Below are positions 35,845 to 44,600 of a stretch of 64,000 bases of DNA, piece after piece (position 1 is the first letter of the stretch; every line of letters begins with the position of its first letter). Under the pieces are notes generated by a model, which worked only from the letters and a program-made list of their open reading frames with translations, ran no database searches and was not told the DNA's origin. The stretch covers positions 1 through 64,000 of the forward strand of contig JACPPI010000001.1 in the NCBI GenBank assembly GCA_016190985.1. The letters are read 5' to 3'. The translations under genes were made by a program, and so were the position numbers. The DNA is from Opitutia bacterium (GTDB taxonomy: Bacteria > Verrucomicrobiota > Verrucomicrobiia > Opitutales > Opitutaceae).

Positions 35845-36813
35845 ATGGCCAAGTTCACCAGCACCGAGTGGGATGACATCCGCAAAAAGTTCCGCAACTC
35901 CATCATGGCGGCGACGCCGCTGACCAGCCTGGCGCAGAACCTCGACACCGAGGAGTGGCCGCACAGCGGCGAGGAGGAGAAGCCCTCGAAATACATCGAG
36001 TTCACCTACGAGGAGCTGCTGATGATGCCGGAGATCGCGGGCAACGCCGCCAAGGCCGACCATCTCATCGGCATCCTCAAGGAGACGCTGGCCTTTGACG
36101 ATCCGTTCGGCGACATGGTCGCCCAGGTCGAGGAGACCGCCGCCAAGGACAACCCCATCCTCAAGACCCTGGGGCGGCTCAACATTCCCGCGACCTACCC
36201 GATGGCGCTGGCCAATTTCACCGAGGGCACCCGCATCGTCTGCGCCTCCGAAGGCGTCAAGACCATCGGCGAGTTCGCCAACCTCGGCCAGCAGATGTCG
36301 ACCCGCGTCGTGCTCGGCGGCGACTTCCGCAACGCCCTGAACGCCCTGACCCACGGCGACGAGGAAGGCATCGGCCAGTTCCTGCCCTTCCGCAAGGGTT
36401 CCACCGGCCTGCACCTGGCCGAGGCCATCGGCCTCATCTCCGCCGGCCTGCCCCGGCCTGAACAACTCGGCTTGGCCAAGGCCTACGGCGCCAAGCTCAG
36501 CCCCGCAGACTCCGCCGCCGCCAAGGCCCTGACCAAGGACCAGATTGAAAAACTGGAAGCCGGCATGAAGACAAACCTCGCCGCGGCCCTGGACTGGTTC
36601 AAGGACCAGCGGACCGACCTGGAGAAGCATCTGCAGGATGGCGGCGCCTACGAGCGCTACTTTGTCGTGATCAATGATCCCGCGCGCGAGGCCATCGCGG
36701 TGAAGCTGACCTCGGCGGCCGTAAAGGCGACCGGCAAGCCGGCTGCGGCGGCCGCGACCACCGACGGGCAGAAGAAAGGCGGCCTCTTTTCCCGGTTGTT
36801 TGGCCGGGGTTGA
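35845..36813 (+). CDS. Hypothetical protein in the ParA-like operon
   Basis: The 322-residue soluble protein (MAKFTSTEWDDIRKKFRNSI) has no recognised family. A middle part (LGRLNIPATYPMALANFTEGTRIVCASEGVKTIGEFANLGQ) resembles helix-hairpin-helix-like repeats. The C-terminus has an Ala-rich linker and a final GLFSRLFGRG, a possible short amphipathic or partner-binding peptide. It starts 26 bases after the ParA-like gene. It could be the ParA partner or cargo adaptor; this is inference. Confidence 0.7.
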   Translation: MAKFTSTEWDDIRKKFRNSIMAATPLTSLAQNLDTEEWPHSGEEEKPSKYIEFTYEELLMMPEIAGNAAKADHLIGILKETLAFDDPFGDMVAQVEETAAKDNPILKTLGRLNIPATYPMALANFTEGTRIVCASEGVKTIGEFANLGQQMSTRVVLGGDFRNALNALTHGDEEGIGQFLPFRKGSTGLHLAEAIGLISAGLPRPEQLGLAKAYGAKLSPADSAAAKALTKDQIEKLEAGMKTNLAAALDWFKDQRTDLEKHLQDGGAYERYFVVINDPAREAIAVKLTSAAVKATGKPAAAAATTDGQKKGGLFSRLFGRG

Positions 36814-36831
36814 TCCGCCTGCACACCCTTC

Positions 36832-37608
36832 GTGGATCAGCCGACGCCAACTCCTCCCGGGGCGCCGTTCCCTGCGGCGCCATTTCCCGCGACCCAGGGC
36901 CCCGCGGGACCGGCCCCGTCCTTTCCCCCGCCACCGCAATCGGCCGCAGGCGGTCCGTCCTTTCCGCCGCCCGGTGGCATCAAGTTCCCGGTAAGGCCCG
37001 GCGGTGGCCTCAAGCCTCTCGTGCTGCCGCGCCGGCCGAGCCCCTTGCAGCGGGCGCAGGAGGCCAGCCAGGCGACGGCGGAGGCGCGCAAATCGATCAA
37101 CACGATCATGTCGCAGTCGCGTCCGCCGTGGGGCGGCCCGCCGACCCTGAGCGGCTCCCAGGTCGAGTCCCTGGAAAAGGCCCTGCGCGCCCTCGAGGCC
37201 AAGGCGGCGGAGCGCGAGATGGCCCTCGCCGAGGCCGAGAACAAGCTGGCCGAGCGCGACCGCGCGCTGGCCGAGACGGAGGCGCTTTTGCAGGCCCGCG
37301 AAAAGGTGATCGACGCCATGCGCAAGGAGAAGCCGGCGCAGGGCGGAGGCGGCGGAGGCAGCGCCGAGGAGCTGGCCGCCCTGACCAAGCTCAAGGAGGA
37401 ACTCGACCGGCAGGAAGCCTCCATCAAGGAGCAGCGCGCCGCCCAGCAGGAACGCGAGGAATTCCTCAACCAGAGCGAGGCCGCCCTCTTCGATAAGATG
37501 CAGGCCCAGCAGGAAAAGGAAACCGAGCTGGAGCAGAAGGCCGAGGACCTGAAGAAAGGCATGATCAAGGCCGGCATGATCCAGCCCGAAGCCAGGGAAA
37601 AGGCCTGA
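36832..37608 (+). CDS. Hypothetical proline-rich coiled-coil protein in the ParA-like operon
   Basis: The 258-residue protein has a Pro/Gly-rich disordered N-terminus (about residues 1-65). A long charged coiled coil follows (about 105-250) with heptad-like EKALRALEAKAAEREMALAEAENKLAERDRAL, broken by a GGGGGGS linker near residue 175. No membrane segment. The GTG at 36832 starts 18 bases after the previous gene. The architecture fits a scaffold working with the ParA-like ATPase. Confidence 0.7.
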   Translation: MDQPTPTPPGAPFPAAPFPATQGPAGPAPSFPPPPQSAAGGPSFPPPGGIKFPVRPGGGLKPLVLPRRPSPLQRAQEASQATAEARKSINTIMSQSRPPWGGPPTLSGSQVESLEKALRALEAKAAEREMALAEAENKLAERDRALAETEALLQAREKVIDAMRKEKPAQGGGGGGSAEELAALTKLKEELDRQEASIKEQRAAQQEREEFLNQSEAALFDKMQAQQEKETELEQKAEDLKKGMIKAGMIQPEAREKA

Positions 37609-37676
37609 CGGCCGATGGAACCTCCGCCAGTTTGACCTTTCCAACCTCGCACCCCGGCCCTATCCCCATTTCCTTC

Positions 37677-38942
37677 ATGTCGTTTCGTTCGCTGAAATCC
37701 ATCGCCGCCCTTTCGCTTCTTGCCCTGCCCGCCCTGCTCGCGGTCCAGACCAGTTCCGCCGAGGAGGAGCGCCTGCAGAAGCTCATGGCCGACTCCAGCC
37801 AGCTTTATGTGCCGAAGAACCATGTGAGCGTGGGCTTCCGCCTCCTCAGCTCGGGCGGCAAGGTCGGCTACGGCAGCCTGGGCACGGTCGCTTCCAACAT
37901 CGCCACGCCCGCTGGTTCCCTCGACCGCGTCTACAACAACGGCGCGGTCAACGCGGACGCGCTCCGGGCCAACGAAAAAAATGCCGACGGAACCCAAAGC
38001 TCCACCCCGGGCGGGCGCTATGCCACCTTTGCCACAATCACGGCTCCGGACGGCAGCACCTCGACCGTGCAGGTGGGCGACTTCCTCAGCTATACCGCCG
38101 GGCTGACCCGCAATTGGGCCTACAGCTCCGCCGCGCAGGTCACCAACGACGGCCGCATCGCCTTCAGCACCTACAGCGCCTCGAGTGACGGCGGGGCGGC
38201 GCAGAAGGACAGCGGCCCTTCGGGCGGCGTGGAGTTCGAATTCAGCCGGGTGATCGGCAATCTCGCCAAGCGCGTCGAGTGGGGCTTCGCCGCCGGCGTG
38301 GCCCTGAACGGCATCAACAACAAGACCAGCGGGGCGGTGACTTCCACGCTGAACACCAAGACGGATTTCTATTCCCTCAACGGCCAGCCGGCCCCGGCCG
38401 CGCCCTATGTGTCCGGCAGCGCTTTCGTCGATTTTATCGGCAGCGACGGCAATGTCTATCCGCGCGGCCTCGAGACCGCGGTCCCGCTCGGGGCCGTGCC
38501 GGTGGCCTCCACCACGAGCAGCCTCGTCGGCGGCACGACGGTCAAGGGCAACTGGCAGGTCAAGGGCGCCTATTTTCTCCTCCGGGTCGGCCCCAGCCTG
38601 CGCGCCCGGCTCACCGAGCGCATCGGCCTCAACGCCAGCTTCGGCGTCGCCGGGGCCTACGCCGGCAGCACCTACAGCGCCGTGGAGTCGTTCGCGGTGC
38701 CCAACCTCGCCGACGTCACGGTCAAGACCCCGGACCCCGAGCAGAGCAGCGCCAGCAAATTTGTCGGCGGTTACTATGCGGATCTGAACATTGAGCTGGC
38801 GGTGAACACGCGCACCGGGTTTTTCGGCGGCTTCAGCGCGCAGAAAATCTCCGCCTATGACCAGACGCTCGGCGGGCGCACCGCCCGCATCGACATCGGC
38901 AGCTCGGTTGGCGTCCGCGGCGGCGTGAGCTTCAGGTTCTGA
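37677..38942 (+). CDS. Predicted outer-membrane beta-barrel protein
   Basis: The 421-residue protein has a signal peptide (SIAALSLLALPALLAVQTSSAEE). The mature region is strand-rich and ends in GVRGGVSFRF, the terminal-Phe signature of outer-membrane barrels. Ser/Thr/Gly-rich extracellular loops are visible. Start ATG at 37677. It follows the ParA-like operon and its 3' end overlaps ispH convergently by 11 bases. Function unknown. Confidence 0.78.
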   Translation: MSFRSLKSIAALSLLALPALLAVQTSSAEEERLQKLMADSSQLYVPKNHVSVGFRLLSSGGKVGYGSLGTVASNIATPAGSLDRVYNNGAVNADALRANEKNADGTQSSTPGGRYATFATITAPDGSTSTVQVGDFLSYTAGLTRNWAYSSAAQVTNDGRIAFSTYSASSDGGAAQKDSGPSGGVEFEFSRVIGNLAKRVEWGFAAGVALNGINNKTSGAVTSTLNTKTDFYSLNGQPAPAAPYVSGSAFVDFIGSDGNVYPRGLETAVPLGAVPVASTTSSLVGGTTVKGNWQVKGAYFLLRVGPSLRARLTERIGLNASFGVAGAYAGSTYSAVESFAVPNLADVTVKTPDPEQSSASKFVGGYYADLNIELAVNTRTGFFGGFSAQKISAYDQTLGGRTARIDIGSSVGVRGGVSFRF

Positions 38943-40674
38943 GCGGCGCCAGGTCGGCCAGCACGGCCGCGATGCCGCGCAGCCGGTCGGGCGGGAAGAA
39001 GGAGTTGATCCGGGCCACCACCTGCTGCACCAGCCCGTCGGGACAGGAGGCTCCGCCGGTGATCAGCACCTGCTTCGGCGTGTCGTCCTGCGGCCAGAGC
39101 GGGTGGACCTCGGTGTGGCCGCCCCGGCCCCCGCCCGCGACGGGGAAGACGTAGTGCTCGATCACGTCCCGCGAACGGATGTTGGCCTCGGATTGGATGA
39201 AGAACGCCCGGCCCCCGAGCTTCTGCTCGCACAGGCGGTAGAGCTGGTAGGTGTTGGAGCTGTTCTTGCCGCCGATGATGAACGCGGCGTCCAGCGGCTC
39301 CGCCAGCGCGCGCTGCAAAGCGTCCTGGTTGACCTGGGTCGCGTAGCACAGCGTGTCCTTCTTTCCCGCGCCGCCGACATGCGCCGGGCCCTCGGCCTCG
39401 CCGTATTTCGCGACGAAGACGGCCTTGAAATGGTCGATGATGGCGGCGGTCTCGTTCATGAGCAGGGTCGTCTGGTTCACAACCGCGAGGCGGTCGAGAT
39501 GCACGGCCGGATCCAGTCCGGGTGTGTGCAGGCCGGCAAACCGGTCGAGCAGGGCGCGGCGCTTCTCCTCGGCGGGCGCGGCGATGTAGTCGCCGAGCAG
39601 GCGCGCCTCCTCGAGGTTGCGGATGATGATCGAGTGGGCGTGGCGCCGCGTGTTGGAGAAGGTCGCCTTGGTCTCCTCGTGCTCGCTCTTGCCGTGGATG
39701 ACCACGGTGAAGCCCTCGCGTCCGAAGGCCCGCGCCGCCTTCCAGACCTTTTCCACCAGCATGCACGTGGCGTCGAATTGCGCGACCCGGATGCCCTTGC
39801 GGACGAGCCGCTTCTTGTCCTCGTCGGTCGCGCCGAAGGCGGGGATGATGACGATGTCCTCGCTGGTCAGCGTGTCCCAGAGCAGCGGTGTAGCGCCCCC
39901 CGCCGTCGCAACGGCACCGTCCGTGTCGAACGCCTGCCCCTTGTCGGTCTGGAGAAAACGCAGGCCGCGGCGCAACAGATCCTCGTTCACGAACGGATTG
40001 TGGATCAGCTCGCTCAGCATGAAGACGCGCCGGTCCGGGTTTTCGGCCAAGGTCTCGTAGGCCCGCTCGATGGCGTTCTTCACGCCCAGGCAGAAGCCGA
40101 AATGGCTGGGGATGATGTAGCGCACGGCGCCGAAATCCAGCCGCGCCGGACCGGTGGCGGAGCGCTCGTTGGTGCGGGCGAGCGTCTTGATGGCCTCGCA
40201 GAGCCGGCTTTGGTAGAGCGACCGCGCCGCGCCGTCCTGCGCGTAGATGTCGCGGTTGCGGTCCCGCTCGACGCGGAACTTGTAGATGTAGTCGGTCTCG
40301 CCGAGATGGAGGTAGGGGATCTCGATCAGATGCGGCCCGAGTTGGTCCAGCACGGCGGCGAGGGCGGGGGCCAGCGCGCTCCGTTGGGTCTCCAATTGTT
40401 CCAAGGTCTGGAAGCGCACCCCGCCATCCGTGGGCTCGCCGCTCACCTGGGTGAAGAATACGCGGTGGAGCGCCCCGGCGACATCGGCGGTGAAATACTC
40501 CACCGGCGGCGTGTGCGCCGGGAAACTGGCCTCCAGCCGGGCGGTGGCCATCGCCGGGTCCGCGCCGGTGAAGGCGTGGCCCGTCTTCGCGCCGGCCGGG
40601 CGCACGGCCAGCTGGTTGCTCGCGTTGAAGGCGAGCAGCACGCACTGCGCGGGCGCGGCAGGGTCGGCGGACAT
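38932..40674 (-). CDS. ispH: 4-hydroxy-3-methylbut-2-enyl diphosphate reductase with N-terminal extension
   Basis: IspH is the [4Fe-4S] enzyme making IPP and DMAPP in the last step of the MEP pathway. Cluster cysteines are seen in HFGFCLGVKNAIERAYETL, FDATCMLVEKVW and DTLCYATQVNQDAL; catalytic His/Glu in HNPFVNEDL and IHGKSEHEETKA; also VNQTTLLMNE and GGKNSSNTYQL. The protein is 580 residues, and the domain begins only near residue 180. The N-terminal part (AQCVLLAFNASNQLAVRPAG...) is an extension without a recognised domain. Confidence 0.93.
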   Translation of the reverse strand: MSADPAAPAQCVLLAFNASNQLAVRPAGAKTGHAFTGADPAMATARLEASFPAHTPPVEYFTADVAGALHRVFFTQVSGEPTDGGVRFQTLEQLETQRSALAPALAAVLDQLGPHLIEIPYLHLGETDYIYKFRVERDRNRDIYAQDGAARSLYQSRLCEAIKTLARTNERSATGPARLDFGAVRYIIPSHFGFCLGVKNAIERAYETLAENPDRRVFMLSELIHNPFVNEDLLRRGLRFLQTDKGQAFDTDGAVATAGGATPLLWDTLTSEDIVIIPAFGATDEDKKRLVRKGIRVAQFDATCMLVEKVWKAARAFGREGFTVVIHGKSEHEETKATFSNTRRHAHSIIIRNLEEARLLGDYIAAPAEEKRRALLDRFAGLHTPGLDPAVHLDRLAVVNQTTLLMNETAAIIDHFKAVFVAKYGEAEGPAHVGGAGKKDTLCYATQVNQDALQRALAEPLDAAFIIGGKNSSNTYQLYRLCEQKLGGRAFFIQSEANIRSRDVIEHYVFPVAGGGRGGHTEVHPLWPQDDTPKQVLITGGASCPDGLVQQVVARINSFFPPDRLRGIAAVLADLAPLRT

Positions 40675-40723
40675 GATGCCACGGAAAGCGCGGAGTCAGC
40701 GCAGGTCAACGCCGGTGTGCGGC

Positions 40724-41188
40724 TCACGCCAGCCGCGGATCGAAGGAAAACGGCGCGGGTTTGCCGATCCTGACCCGCTTGAAATCCGGGTGCGCCGGGT
40801 TGAGCAGGTAGTTGAACTCGCCCAGCACGACGGCGCTCGGCACGCGCAACGCGACGCTGGGCTGGGCTTGGACCCATGCCGCGCCCAGTGCCTGGCTGGA
40901 GGCAGTGTGCGGATAGCTTCGCCACTCGGGCGGGACCTTGGCGGCCTTTTCGACCAGATCCATGCCCAGGGTGGCGGGGATGATCACCCACGGAATCAAG
41001 AGCAGCCGTTTTTTTTCGTCCGTGCTGACCAGCACTTCCATTGCGGCCAGCGACCGGGTTTCGGCGCAATAGACCACCCGCAATCCCCGGGGGTTCCACC
41101 GTCCGCCGCGTCGAAATGATCCTTCACCGGCAAAGGCGTTCGCGGTCCGATGGGCGGCGCAAAGCCGCCAGATGGTCAGTTCGCTCAC
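40724..41188 (-). CDS. RES-domain toxin
   Basis: The 154-residue protein carries a RES domain: RLCAAHRTANAFAGEGSFRRGGRWNPRGLRVVYCAETRSLAAMEVL. The Arg/Glu/Ser triad is within it. Members are NAD+-degrading toxins in type II modules with Xre/MbcA antitoxins. It overlaps the antitoxin gene by 4 bases. The module sits between ispH and alaS. Confidence 0.9.
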   Translation of the reverse strand: MSELTIWRLCAAHRTANAFAGEGSFRRGGRWNPRGLRVVYCAETRSLAAMEVLVSTDEKKRLLLIPWVIIPATLGMDLVEKAAKVPPEWRSYPHTASSQALGAAWVQAQPSVALRVPSAVVLGEFNYLLNPAHPDFKRVRIGKPAPFSFDPRLA

Positions 41189-41601
41189 TGGACCACGCCA
41201 TCCTCGATCCGCTCAATGATCGCCTCAATTTCGCGTGCGCCGGGCTCGGTCTGGGCGTATTCCAGCGGGGTCCTGCCGCCAAGAACGATCAGACTGGCAT
41301 TGAACCAGCCGCGGGTGTTCTCGTCGGTGACAAACAATTGCTTGGCTCGGTCGAAGACGCGCATCAGCCGCGCCGCGCGCTCGCCTTCATGGATCTTCAG
41401 GCGGGCTTTGCCCGCCACGCGGCGGGCGTAGGTGCGGGCGGGGATTTGGATCAACCGGGCCAGCTCGTCGGTCGTGAACCCGGCCTGCTTGCCGAACTCC
41501 ACCACGTCCATGACCGGCAGGCCTTCCTCGACCCGTTGCACCATGGCGTGGTTGTCGTGGATCTGCTCGTAAGTGATCGCCTTGGACTTGGCCTTTTTCA
41601 T
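41185..41601 (-). CDS. Xre/MbcA/ParS-type antitoxin
   Basis: The 138-residue protein has a helical N-terminus, then FTTDELARLIQIPARTYARRVAGKARL, and the C-terminal LFVTDENTRGWFNASLIVLGGRTPLEYAQTEPGAREIEAIIERI. The GGRTPLEYAQTEPGAREIE segment is the hallmark of antitoxins that cap RES toxins. It precedes the RES gene and likely represses the operon. Confidence 0.9.
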   Translation of the reverse strand: MKKAKSKAITYEQIHDNHAMVQRVEEGLPVMDVVEFGKQAGFTTDELARLIQIPARTYARRVAGKARLKIHEGERAARLMRVFDRAKQLFVTDENTRGWFNASLIVLGGRTPLEYAQTEPGAREIEAIIERIEDGVVQ

Positions 41602-41678
41602 GACGCTATCTTCGGCCTTATTCCCACAAACACAAGGGGAAATGCCAAATGGCTCTTAACTGTATGCCAAATGGCAGG

Positions 41679-44600
41679 CTAGAGTTTGAGCGCCTCGGCC
41701 AGCCTGCCGGCGTCGCCGCCACCGCCCTGGGCGTAGTCGGGCTTGCCGCCGCCCTTGCCGCCGAGTTTCGCCGTGAGGCCGCCGATGAGCTTGCCGGCGG
41801 CTTGGCCGGCCTTGATGGCCTCGGGCGAGCAGTAGGCGACAAGGCTGACCTTGCCGTCGAGGAGGGCGCCGAGCTGCACGACGGCGCCGGCGCCGATCTT
41901 GTGCAGCACCTGGCTGCCCAGCGAGCGCAGGGCGTCCTGGTTCTCGGCCGTGACCACGGCGGAGACCCACTTGAGGCCATCCTTGGTGACGGCGGCTGCC
42001 GCAAGCTCGTCAGCGACGCCCGCCGAGGCCTTGGCCTCAAAGGCCTTCAGCTTTTTCTCGAGCTCCTTCTGGTGAGTGAGGAGGGACTCGAGCTTGCCGG
42101 CGACGTCGTTGACGCCGGCGTTGAGGCGGGCGTTCACGATCTTGAGGGCTTCCTCCTCGTGGACGACGAAGTCGAGCGCGGCCTGGCCGGCGGCGGCCTC
42201 GATGCGGCGCGTGCCGGCGGCGATGGCCATCTCGGCGGTGATCTTGATCAGGCCGATCTCGCCGGTGGTGGTCACGTGCGTGCCGCCGCAGAGTTCCTTG
42301 GAATAGCCGCCGATGTCGACGAGGCGGACCATCTTGCCGTATTTGTCGCCGAAGAAGGCGAGGACGTCGTCCGGTTTCTTCGCGTATTCGATGTCGGCGG
42401 AGACGACCTTGGCGTTGTCGATGACCTTCTCGTTGACGAGCTGCTCGACCGCGCGGAGCTGGGCCTGCGTCATCTGCTCGAAATGGGTGAAGTCGAAGCG
42501 CAGGCGGTCCGGCGTCTTGTGCGTGCCGAACTGGCGGACGTGTGTGCCGAGGACCTTGCGCAACGCCCAGTGGATCAGGTGCGCGGCGCTGTGGTGGCGG
42601 TTGATGGCGCGACGGCGGGCGTAATCCACGTGCAGCGTGGCTGCTGCCCCAACGGCCGGCACGGAGGCCGGCCCTCCAATTTTGTGCAGATGGCGGCCCG
42701 ACTTGTCCTTGATCGTGTCGGTGATGTCGACCCTGGTGCCGTTAATGAGCGCGTGGCCGCTGTCGCCGACCTGGCCGCCCATCTCGGCGTAGAAGGGCGT
42801 CTGGTCGAACACAAGGTAGGCGTCCTTCTCGGTCTTTACGGTGTCCACGAGCTTCGCGTGGGTGGCATGGGTCGCATCGATGTTGTAGCCGACAAACTTA
42901 GTGGCCTCGGCGGCGGACTCGCCCTCGGTGACGGCGACGATGACGTCGGTCTTGCGGGCGGCGCGGCCGCGCTCACGCTGCTTCTCCATCTCGACTTCGA
43001 ATGCTGCGACATCAACCGACAGGCCGCGCTCGGCCGCGAGCACCTGTGTCATGTCGAGAGGAAAACCGTAGGTGTCGTAGAGAAGAAAAGCGATTGAGCC
43101 CGGTATTTCCCGGGGAGCGCCCGCGTCCCGCGGGCTGGGTTCGGCGTCTCGCCGAACCTCATTCGAGGGCGCCCATAGAAACGGATAGTCCTCGCCCGGC
43201 CTGACAAGATTGGCGGCGTGCGGGTTGTTCACAATGTAAAGGAATTTCTCCATGAGATCGTTTTCTCCGCGAATCAGGCGGTCAAACGTTTCCTTTTCCC
43301 AGACGGGGCCTGAGGTTCCGGTCGCTTTGTTTATTTCATGGGCGGTGAATGATTTCACCGAGTGGAGAATTTCATTGAGCGGGCGGAAGACCGGTGCGCC
43401 GTCCTCGGTCTTTTTACGCGGGTGTGGTTCCAGCAAGGCGTGGACGTGGTCGGGCATCACACACGCGGCGAAGAGATGATAGTCCCCTTGCGCGTGGCCA
43501 TGCACGAGGCTGTCGAGAACGATCTGACGTTCGGCTGGAGCGAGCGCGCGGCGCAAATGCGTGCTGAAAGTGATATGGTATTTCCCCCACGGACGCTCGA
43601 AGTGGGGGAGGCGGCGTTTGGAATAGCGGGTGTCAGTCGGAGCGTCCGGCGAGACGCCGGACGCAGCACGCGGGACGCGTGCGCTCCCCGGGAAGTTGCC
43701 AACCTCGGCTTGAAAGACTGCGAGGCCCTTGTCGAGGGTCCGCCCGAACGACTCCTCCTCGGCGCGGATGGCCTTCTCGACCATGACGCGCTGGGTCTTG
43801 AGCTCGGGGAAGACGTCGCCGAGGGACTCGATGACGGGGGCGACCAGCGCGGAGAAGTCGCCGGTCTTCAGGCCGAGGTTCTTCTGCCCATACATGATGC
43901 CGCGGCGGAGAATGCGGCGGATGACGTAGTTGCGGCCCTCGTTGCCGGGCAGGATGCCGTCGGCGATGGCGCAGCTTACGCAGCGGGCGTGGTCGGCGAG
44001 CACCCGGAAGGTGACGTCGATGGTTTCTTGCTTATTGAGCAAGGATCTCGTGGCCGGCACGGTGCCCATATAGGTCGCCTGGGAGAGCGCGGCGATCTTG
44101 TCGAAGGTCGGCTTGAAGACGTCGGCGGCGTAGTTGGACGGCTCGGCGTTGAAATCTTTGAAGCCCTTCGTCGTGGCGTGGATGCCGGCGACGCGCTCGA
44201 AGCCCATGCCGGTGTCGACGTGCTTGGCGGCGAGCGGCGCGAAGGTGCCGTCGGCGTTCGCGTTGAACTGGATGAAGACGTGGTTCCAGATCTCGATGCA
44301 GCGCGGCGAACCGGCGTTCACCAGCTTGCGGCCGGCTTTCTCGTCGTCGGAGGGCAGGAGGCTGAAATGGATCTCGGAGCACGGCCCGCAGGGGCCGGTG
44401 TCGCCCATCATCCAGAAATTGTCCTGCTTGTTGCCGTGGACGATGTGGACGGCGGGGTCGAGGCCGGCATCGGCGAAAATCTTTGCCCAGATGGCGTAGG
44501 CCTCCTGATCAAAGTCGGACGGGTCGCCCTTGGCCTTGTCGGGCGAGTAGACGGTGGCGAAGAGGCGTTTCGGCGGGATGCCCCAGACCTTGGTGAGCAG

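Larger units (their letters stand above)
43107..43694 (-). mobile_element. RAYT element inserted in frame in alaS (588 bp)
   Basis: The element is bounded by near-identical 53-nt terminal inverted repeats beginning TTCCCGGGGAGCGC, and its length is 588 bp = 196 codons. It carries a complete Y1/RAYT domain (HUH motif PDHVHAL, Tyr in KFLYIVNNP). There is no in-frame ATG or GTG between the left terminal repeat and the transposase domain core, so it depends on alaS translation. Confidence 0.9.

Noticed and set aside
43107-43694. Intein or frameshifted pseudogene explanation for the alaS insert
   Set aside because: No intein splice-junction residues or Hint motifs; the frame is fully open and the insert is bounded by RAYT-type hairpin repeats.
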